A DNA stretch of 64,000 nt from Megachile rotundata (lineage: Eukaryota > Arthropoda > Insecta > Hymenoptera > Megachilidae). The translations under genes were made by a program, and so were the position numbers. The stretch lies in contig NW_027473345.1 in assembly GCF_050947335.1 (NCBI RefSeq), positions 806,001 to 870,000 on the forward strand, in the 5' to 3' direction. Below are positions 55,960 through 64,000 of this stretch, in pieces. Within the stretch, counting starts at the first letter, position 1. Each line of letters starts with the position of its first letter. The notes below the pieces were generated by a model, which was given only the letters and a program-made list of their open reading frames with translations, did no database searches and had not been told where the DNA came from.

Positions 55960-58900
55960 TGATCGTAATTGTATGATTGTGAATGTATGATTATGATTGC
56001 ATGATTGCGATCGTCTGATTGCGATTGTGTGATTGTGAATGCATGATTGTGATTGCATGATTGTGATTCTATGATTGTGATTGTATGATTGTAATTGTAT
56101 GATTGTGATTGTATGATTGTGACTGTATGATTGTGATTGTACGATTGTGATTGTATGATTGCGATAGTATGATTGTGATCGTAAGACTGTGATTGTATGA
56201 TTGTGATTGTATGATTGTGATTGTATGATTGTGATTGCATGATTGTGATTGTGTGATTGTAATTGTATGATTGTGGTTCTATGATTGTAATTATATGATT
56301 GTGTTTGTATAATTGTGATTGTATGATTGTGATTGTATGATTGTGATTGTATGAATGAGATTGTATGATTGTGATTGTATGATTGCGATTGTATGATTGT
56401 GATTGTATGATTGTGATTGTATGATTGTGATTGTGTGATTGCGTTTGTATGATTCTAATTGTATGCATGTGAATGTATAGTTCTGATTGTATGATTGTGA
56501 TTGTATGATTGTGATTGTGTGATTGTGTTTGTATGATTGTGATTGTATGATTGTGATTGTATGATTGTGATTGTGTGATTGTGATTGTATTATTTTGATT
56601 GTATAATTGTGATTGTATGAATGTGATTGTATAATTGTGATTGTATGATTGTCATTGTACGATTGTGGTTGTATGATTGTGATTGTATGATTGTGATTGT
56701 ATGATTGTGATTGTATGATTGTGATTGTATGATTGTGATTGTATGATTGTGATTGTATGATTGTGATTGTATGATTGTGATTGTATGATTGTGATTGTAT
56801 GATTGTGACTGTATGATTGTGATTGTACGATTGTGATTGTATGATTGCGATAGTATGATTGTGATCGTAAGACTGTGATTGTATGATTGTGATTGTATGA
56901 TTGTGATTGTATGATTGTGATTGCATGATTGTGATTGTGTGATTGTAATTGTATGATTGTGGTTCTATGATTGTAATTATATGATTGTGTTTGTATAATT
57001 GTGATTGTATGATTGTGATTGTATGATTGTGACTGTATGATTGTGATTGTATGATTGTGATTGTGTGATTGCGTTTGTATGATTCTAATTGTATGCATGC
57101 GAATGTATAATTCTGATTGTATGTTTGTGATAATATGATTGCGATTGTATGATTGTGACTGTATGATTGTGATTGTATGAATGAGATTGTATGATTGTGA
57201 TTGTATGATTGCGATTGTATGATTGTGATCGTAACACTGTGATTGTATGATTGTGATCGTATGATTGTGATTGTATGATTGTGATTGTATGATTGTGATT
57301 GTATGATTTTGATTGTATAATTGTGATTGTGTGATAGTGATTGTGTGATTGTGACTGCATGATTGTGATTCTATGATTGTGATTGTATGATTGTGATTGT
57401 ATGATTGTGATTGTATGATTGTGATTGTATGATTGTGATTGTATGATTGTGATTGTATGATTGTGATTGTATGATTGTGATTGTATGATTGTGTTTGTAT
57501 GATTGTGATTGTATGATTGTGATTGTATGATTGTGATTGTATCATTGTGATTGTGTGATTGCGTTTGTATGATTCTAATTGTATGCATGTGAATGTATAA
57601 TTCTGATTGTATGTTTGTGATAATATGATTGCGATTGTATCATTGTGACTGTATGATTGTGATTGTATGATTGTGATTGTATGATTGTGTTTGTATGATT
57701 GCGATTGTATGATTATGATTTTGTGAATGTGATTGTATGATTGTGATTGTATGATTGTGATTATATGATTGTGATTGTATGACTGTGATTGTATGATTGT
57801 GATTGTATGATTGTGATTGCATGATTGTTATTGTATGATTGTGATTGTATAATTGTGATTGTATGATTGTGATTGTATCATTGTGATTGTATGATTGTGA
57901 TTGTATGATTGTGATTCTATGATTGTGATTGTAGGATTGTGATTGTAGGATTGTGATTGTACAATTGCGGTTGTCTGCTTGCGATTGTGTGATTGTGATT
58001 GTATGATTGTGTTTGTGTGATTGCGTTTGTATGATTCTAATTGTATGCATGTGAATGTATAATTCTGATTGTATAATTGTGATAATATGATTGCGATTGT
58101 ATGATTGCGATTGTATGATTGTGATTGTATGATTGTGATTGTATGATTGTGATTGTATGATTGTGATTGTGTGATTGTGATTGTATTATTTTGATTGTAT
58201 AATTGTGATTGTATGAATGTGATTGTATAATTGTGATTGTATGATTGTCATTGTATGATTGTGATTGTATGACTGTGATTGTATGATTGTGATTGTATGA
58301 TTGTGATTGTATGATTGTGATCGTAAGACTGTGATTGTATGATTGTGATTGTATGATTGTGATTGTATGATTGTGATTGCATGATTGTGATTGTGTGATT
58401 GTGATTGTACGTTTGTGGTTCCTTGATTGTAATTGTATGATTGTGTTTGTATAATTGTGATTGTATGATTGTGATTGTATGATTGTGATTGTATGATTGT
58501 GATTGTATGATTGTGATTGTATGGTTGTGATTGTATGATTGTGATTGTATGATTGTGATTGTATGATTGTGATTGTATGATTGTGATTGTATGATTGCGA
58601 TTGTATGATTGCGATTGTATGATTGTGATTGGATGATTGTGATTGTATGACTGTCATTGTATGATTGTGATTGTATGATTGTGATCGTAAGACTGTGATT
58701 GTATGATTGTGATTGTATGATTGTGATTGTATGATTGTGATTGTATGATTGTGATTGTATGATTGTGATTGCATGATTGTGATTGTGTGATTGTGATTGT
58801 ACGATTGTGGTTCTGTGATTGTAATTGTATGATTGTGTTTGTATAATTGTGATTGTATGATTGTGATTGTATGATTGTGATTGTATGATTGTGATTGTAT

Positions 58901-59795
58901 GATTGTGATTGTATGATTGTGATTGTATGATTGTGATTGTATGATTGTGATTGTATGATTGTGATTGTATGATTGTGATTGTATGATTGTGATTGTATGA
59001 TTGCGATTGTCTGATTGCGATTGTGTGATTGTGACTGTATGATTGTGATTCTATGATTGTGATTGTATGATTGTAATTGTATGAATGTGATTGTATGATT
59101 GTGATTGTGCGATTGCGTTTGTATGATTCTAATTGTATGCATGTGAATGTATAGTTCTGATTGTATGATTGTGATTGTATGATTGTGATTGTGTGATTGT
59201 GATTGTATGATTGTGATTGTATGATTGTGATTGTATGATTGTGATTGTATGACTGTGATTGTATGATTGTGATTGTATAATTGTGATTGTATAATTGTGA
59301 TTGCATGATTGTGATTGTATGATTGTCATTGTACGATTGTGGTTGTGTGATTGTGAATGTATGATTGTGATTGCATGATTGTGATTCTATGATTGTGATT
59401 GTATGATTGTAATTGTATGAATGTGATTGTATGATTGTGATTGTGTGATTGCGTTTGTATGATTCTAATTGTATGCATGCGAATGTATAATTCTGATTGT
59501 ATGTTTGTGATAATATGATTGCGATTGTATGATTGTGACTGTATGATTGTGATTGTATGAATGTGATTGTATGATTGTGATTGTATGATTGCGATTGTAT
59601 GATTGTGATCGTAACACTGTGATTGTATGATTGTGATTGTATGATTGTGATTGTATGATTGTGATTGTATGATTTTGATTGTATAATTGTGATTGTGTGA
59701 TAGTGATTGTGTGATTGTGACTGCATGATTGTGATTCTATGATTGTGATTGTATGATTGTAATTGTACGATTATGATTGTATGATTGTGATTGTA

Positions 59796-59879
59796 TGATT
59801 CTACTTGCGTGATTGTGATTGTATGATTGTGAATATATAATTGTATTTGAGTTACTGTGATTGCCGGATTGCTATTGTA
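59796..59879 (+). repeat. Cassette B copy 15 (B1)
   Basis: CCGG at 59864, 4276 bp after copy 14 (305 units plus 6; one cassette C lies between). It is the partner of copy 14 in the 55-60 kb direct repeat. Confidence 0.92.
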
Positions 59880-60215
59880 TAATTATGATTGTATGATAGT
59901 GATTGTGTGATTGTGATTGTATGATTGTGATTGTATGATTGTGATCGTATGATTGTGATTGTATGATTGTGATTGTATGATTGTGATTGTATGATTGCGA
60001 TTGTCTGATTGCGATTGTGTGATTGTGACTATATGATTGTGATTGTATGATTGTGATTCTATGATTGTAATTATATGATTGTGTTTGTATAATTGTGATT
60101 GTATGATTGTGATTGTATGATTGTGACTGTATGATTGTGATTGTACGATTGTGATTGTACGATTGTGATTGTACGATTGTGATTTTATGATTGTGACTGT
60201 ATGATTGTAACTGTA

Positions 60216-60249
60216 TGATAGAGATTGTGTAAATGCGATTGTGATTGCA
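60216..60249 (+). repeat. Cassette C copy 8 (C1)
   Basis: Extra hexamer at 60230-60235, 4290 bp after copy 7. Both copies share GCGATCGTCTG about 60 bases downstream, where the others read GCGATTGTCTG. Confidence 0.92.
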
Positions 60250-60633
60250 TGATCGTAATTGTATGATTGTGAATGTATGATTATGATTGCATGATTGCGA
60301 TCGTCTGATTGCGATTGTGTGATTGTGAATGCATGATTGTGATTGCATGATTGTGATTCTATGATTGTGATTGTATGATTGTAATTGTATGAATGTGATT
60401 GTATGATTGTGATTGTGTGATTGCGTTTGTATGATTCTAATTGTATGCATGTGAATGTATAGTTCTGATTGTATGATTGTGATTGTATGATTGTGATTGT
60501 GTGATTGTGTTTGTATGATTGTGATTGTATGATTGTGATTGTATGACTGTGATTGTATGATTGTGATTGTATAATTGTGTTTGTATAATTGTGATTGCAT
60601 GATTGTGATTGTATGATTGTCATTGTACGATTG

Positions 60634-60845
60634 TGGTTGTATGATTGTGATTGTATGATTGTGATTGTATGATTGTGATTGTATGATTGTGATTGTATGA
60701 TTGTGATTGTATGATTGTGATTGTATGATTGTGATTGTATGATTGTGATTGTATGATTGTGATTGTATGATTGTGATTGTATGATTGTGATTGTATGATT
60801 GTGATTGTATGATTGTGATTGTATGATTGTGATTGTATGATTGTG
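60634..60845 (+). repeat. Pure consensus tract, about 15 perfect units
   Basis: About 212 bases of perfect units between a GGTTGTATG variant and a GTGACTG variant. With the tract at 49.9 kb it is among the longest I noticed. Confidence 0.85.
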
Positions 60846-61495
60846 ACTGTATGATTGTGATTGTACGATTGTGATTGTATGATTGCGATAGTATGATTGT
60901 GATCGTAAGACTGTGATTGTATGATTGTGATTGTATGATTGTGATTGTATGATTGTGATTGCATGATTGTGATTGTGTGATTGTAATTGTATGATTGTGG
61001 TTCTATGATTGTAATTATATGATTGTGTTTGTACAATTGTGATTGTATGATTGTGATTGTATGATTGTGACTGTATGATTGTGATTGTATGATTGTGATT
61101 GTGTGATTGCGTTTGTATGATTCTAATTGTATGCATGCGAATGTATAATTCTGATTGTATGTTTGTGATAATATGATTGCGATTGTATGATTGTGACTGT
61201 ATGATTGTGATTGTATGAATGAGATTGTATGATTGTGATTGTATGATTGCGATTGTATGATTGTGATCGTAAAACTGTGATTGCATGATTGTGATTGTAT
61301 GATTGTGATTGTATGATTGTGATTGTATGATTGTGATTGTATGATTGTGATTGTATGATTGTGATTGTATGATTTTGATTGTATAATTGTGATTGTGTGA
61401 TAGTGATTGTGTGATTGTGACTGCATGATTGTGATTCTATGATTGTGATTGTATGATTGTAATTGTACGATTATGATTGTATGATTGTGATTGTA

Positions 61496-61579
61496 TGATT
61501 CTACTTGCGTGATTGTGATTGTATGATTGTGAATATATAATTGTATTTGAGTTACTGTGATTGCCGGATTGCTATTGTA
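61496..61579 (+). repeat. Cassette B copy 16 (B2)
   Basis: CCGG at 61564. It has haplotype B2 but lies between two B1 copies, so the right end of the window is a mosaic of lineages. Confidence 0.92.
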
Positions 61580-63189
61580 TAATTATGATTGTATGATAGT
61601 GATTGTGTGATTTTGATTGTACGATTGTGGTTCTATGATTGTGATTGTATGATTGTGGTTGTATGATTGTGATTGTATGATTGTGATTGTATGATTGTGA
61701 TTGTATGATTGTGATTGTATGATTGTGATTGTATGATTGTGATTGTATGATTGTGATTGTATGATTGTGATTGTATGATTGTGATTGTATGATTGTGATT
61801 GTATGATTGTGATTGTATGATTGTGATTGTATCATTGTGATTGTGTGATTGCGTTTGTATGATTCTAATTGTATGCATGTGAATGTATAATTCTGATTGT
61901 ATGTTTGTGATAATATGATTGCGATTGTATCATTGTGACTGTATGATTGTGATTGTATGATTGTGATTGTATGATTGTGTTTGTATGATTGCGATTGTAT
62001 GATTATGATTTTGTGAATGTGATTGTATGATTGTGATTGTATGATTGTGATTATATGATTGTGATTGTATGACTGTGATTGTATGATTGTGATTGTATGA
62101 TTGTGATTGCATGATTGTTATTGTATGATTGTGATTGTATAATTGTGATTGTATGATTGTGATTGTACAATTGCGGTTGTCTGCTTGCGATTGTGTGATT
62201 GTGATTGTATGATTGTGTTTGTGTGATTGCGTTTGTATGATTCTAATTGTATGCATGTGAATGTATAATTCTGATTGTATAATTGTGATAATATGATTGC
62301 GATTGTATGATTGCGATTGTATGATTGTGATTGTATGATTGTGATTGTATGATTGTGATTGTATGATTGTGATTGCGTGATTGTGATTGTATGATTGTGA
62401 TTGTATGATTGTGATTGTATGACTGTGATTGTATGATTGTGATTGTATAATTGTGATTGTATAATTGTGGTTGTACGATTCTGTTTCTATGATTGTAATT
62501 GTATGATTGTGTTTGTATAACTGTGATTGTATGATTGTGATTGTATGATTGTGATTGTATGATTGTGATTGTATGATTGTGATTGTATGATTGTGATTGT
62601 ATGATTGTGATTGTATGATTGTGATTGTATGATTGTGATTGTATGATTGTGATTGTGTGATTGCGTTTGTATGATTCTAATTGTATGCATGCGAATGTAT
62701 AATTCTGATTGTCTGTTTGTGATAATATGATTGCGATTGTATGACTGTGACTGTATGATTGTGACTGTATGATTGTGATTGTATGATTGTGATTGTATGA
62801 TTGTGATTGTATGAATGGGATTGTATGATTGTGATTGTATGATTGCGATAGTATGATTGTGATCGTAAGACTGTGATTTTATGATTGTGATTGTATGATT
62901 GTGATTGTCTGATTGTGATTGCATGATTGTGATTGTGTGATTGTGATTGTACGATTGTGGTTCTATGATTGTAATTATATGATTGTGTTTGTATAATTGT
63001 GATTGTATGATTGTGATTGTATGATTGTGACTGTATGATTGTGATTGTACGATTGTGATTGTACGATTGTGATTGTACGATTGTGATTGTATGATTGTGA
63101 CTGTATGATTGTGATTGTACGATTGTGATTGTACGATTGTGATTGTACGATTGTGATTTTATGATTGTGACTGTATGATTGTAACTGTA

Positions 63190-63222
63190 GATAGAGATTG
63201 TGTAAATGCGATTATGATTGCA
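63190..63222 (+). repeat. Cassette C copy 9 (C1), with one base lost
   Basis: Extra hexamer at 63203-63208. A T is missing between 63189 and 63190 (CTGTAGATAGAG against CTGTATGATAGAG elsewhere), so the net shift is +5. The doubled TACGATTG set upstream is shared only with copies 1 and 2. Confidence 0.9.
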
Positions 63223-63754
63223 TGATCGTAATTGTATGATTGTGAATGTATGATTATGATTGCATGATTGCGATTGTCTGATTGCGATTGTGTGATTGTG
63301 AATGTATGATTGTGATTGCATGATTGTGATTCTATGATTGTGATTGTATGATTGTAATTGTATGAATGTGATTGTATGATTGTGATTGTGTGATTGCGTT
63401 TGTATGATTCTAATTGTATGCATGCGAATGTATAATTCTGATTGTATGTTTGTGATAATATGATTGCGATTGTATGATTGTGACTGTATGATTGTGATTG
63501 TATGAATGTGATTGTATGATTGTGATTGTATGATTGCGATTGTATGATTGTGATCGTAACACTGTGATTATATGATTGTGATTGTATGATTGTGATTGTA
63601 TGATTGTGATTGTATGATTGTGATTGTATGATTTTGATTGTATAATTGTGATTGTGTGATAGTGATTGTGTGATTGTGACTGCATGATTGTGATTCTATG
63701 ATTGTGATTGTATGATTGTAATTGTACGATTATGATTGTATGATTGTGATTGTA

Positions 63755-63838
63755 TGATTCTACTTGCGTGATTGTGATTGTATGATTGTGAATATATAAT
63801 TGTATTTGAGTTACTGTGATTGCCGGATTGCTATTGTA
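63755..63838 (+). repeat. Cassette B copy 17 (B1)
   Basis: CCGG at 63823, 2259 bp after copy 16 (161 units plus 5: one cassette C and one base lost at 63189). Its upstream flank matches copy 1; its downstream flank (GTGACTATATG near 63970) matches copies 14 and 15. Confidence 0.92.
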
Positions 63839-64000
63839 TAATTATGATTGTATGATAGTGATTGTGTGATTGTGATTGTATGATTGTGATTGTATGATTG
63901 TGATTGTATGATTGTGATTGTATGATTGTGATTGTATGATTGCGATTGTCTGATTGCGATTGTGTGATTGTGACTATATGATTGTGATTGTATGATTGTG

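Larger units (their letters stand above)
55115..56100 (+). repeat. Direct repeat R, copy 1
   Basis: Holds a cassette A (55198), B copy 14 and C copy 7. The same order recurs 4276-4290 bp later. Similarity stops at 56100, where the partner continues as GTATGAATG. Confidence 0.83.
59391..60390 (+). repeat. Direct repeat R, copy 2
   Basis: Holds a cassette A (59474), B copy 15 and C copy 8. One extra 14-mer (GATCGTATG variant near 59943) accounts for the step from 4276 to 4290 bp. Confidence 0.83.
381..63419 (+). repeat. Cassette A: ATGCAT-bearing variant units, about 138 copies
   Basis: A run of diverged 14-mers: TGATTGCGTTTGTA, TGATTCTAATTGTA, TGCATG(T/C)GAATGTA, TA(A/G)TTCTGATTGTA, often followed by TATTTGTGATAATA or TGTTTGTGATAATA. 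The TGCATG unit starts, for example, at 381, 801, 1535, 2249, 2375, 3131, 4097, 5251, 8051, 9716, 12124, 15294, 18976, 21664, 25934, 29588, 32962, 35824, 40192, 44496, 47478, 50628, 52776, 55198, 59474, 62252 and 63419. Subtypes are TGCATGTG, TGCATGCG (contains GCATGC), the mutated TAGGCATGCG (2753, 3607, 6469, 7323, 19466, 22140, 23008, 30064, 30960, 36202, 46736), TGCAAGCG (22518, 30442) and GTGTGCATGCG (35006, 40080, 50460). The stretch is strongly diverged from consensus yet highly alike between copies, so it spread by duplication of larger blocks. The count is a hand tally. Confidence 0.9.
62066..63880 (+). repeat. Segment matching the left end of the window
   Basis: From the rare TACAATTGCGG/CTGCTTGCG pair (62166) through cassettes A (62252, 62686, 63419), C (63203) and B (63823), the order and variants match 295-1954 at an offset of 61,871-61,885 bp. 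The doubled TACGATTG set before cassette C is present here and in C copies 1 and 2 only. Five units present at about 215-285 are missing here. Confidence 0.82.
1..64000 (+). repeat. 14-bp satellite array filling the whole window
   Basis: The sequence is a head-to-tail array of the 14-mer TGATTGTGATTGTA and its point variants, from the first base to the last. The consensus holds 7 T, 4 G, 3 A and no C, so G+C is about 29% and C occurs on this strand only in variant units. The unit reads as two related halves, GATTGT (6) and GATTGTAT (8). All copies have one orientation; I saw no inverted block. The most diverged stretches (cassettes A and B) still split cleanly into 14-mers, so they are variant units and not inserted foreign DNA. 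No unique sequence, gene or transposon interrupts the array, so every interval over 300 bases without a gene is this repeat. The family and host are not recognised; a eukaryotic heterochromatic satellite is the inference. Confidence 0.98.

Noticed and set aside
1..64000. CRISPR array
   Set aside because: The repeat unit is 14 bp and head to tail, with no unique spacers and no cas genes.
1..64000. Telomeric repeat
   Set aside because: No TTAGGG-type or TTTAGGG-type unit; the TG-rich look comes from the 14-mer, which lacks G runs. For the same reason G-quadruplex formation is not supported.
1..64000. Centromeric satellite
   Set aside because: A centromere role cannot be told from sequence alone. 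I saw no CENP-B-box-like motif, and the 14-bp unit is far shorter than a nucleosome-sized monomer. Left open, not claimed.

Overview
The whole 64 kb window is one uninterrupted satellite/minisatellite array. The basic unit is 14 bp, TGATTGTGATTGTA on the + strand, always in the same orientation. It runs to about 4,568 head-to-tail copies with no unique flanking DNA at either edge. I find no protein-coding gene, RNA gene, transposon, CRISPR array or promoter that I can support. The long minus-strand ORFs arise because the reverse complement of this unit has no stop codon in any frame. An array this long and layered points to a eukaryotic genome, probably a heterochromatic block in a long-read assembly. 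The species cannot be named from this sequence, and I do not recognise the satellite family.

The unit reads as a 6-bp plus an 8-bp half, GATTGT + GATTGTAT. Plain consensus tracts of up to about 15 units alternate with runs of diverged 14-mers that act as position markers. Cassette A contains ATGCAT or a close variant; a hand tally gives 138 copies. Cassette B is a six-unit run holding the only CCGG sites I saw, with 17 copies. Cassette C holds 6 extra bases, with 9 copies. Using A and B as a ruler, the 14-bp register is kept across the window. Every net phase change is explained by the nine C cassettes (+6 each) and two single-base deletions (near 9700 and 63189).

Above the 14-mer there are several layers of direct duplication. 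From left to right: a near-identical 3,716-bp tandem pair (about 125-7556); a related pair of segments 3.84-3.93 kb apart (10.3-12.2 and 14.2-16.2 kb); a large pair (14.36-25.0 and 25.0-32.9 kb) whose first copy contains an extra 2.7-kb tandem duplication (16.8-22.2 kb); a unit of about 5 kb present three times (30.6-35.85, 35.85-40.9 and 46.4-51.35 kb); a copy of 12.1-15.5 kb placed 28.07 kb away at 40.2-43.6 kb; a 1.38-kb tandem pair (51.67-54.43 kb); and a mosaic from 55 to 64 kb. The last 1.7 kb resembles the first 2 kb at a spacing of about 61.88 kb.

Marker haplotypes sort by position. The ends (0-5.7 and 55.5-64 kb) carry one set of B and C variants and the interior carries others. This suggests two lineages of the array, with more recent local amplification inside. 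All block boundaries are approximate because breakpoints fall in pure consensus tracts.
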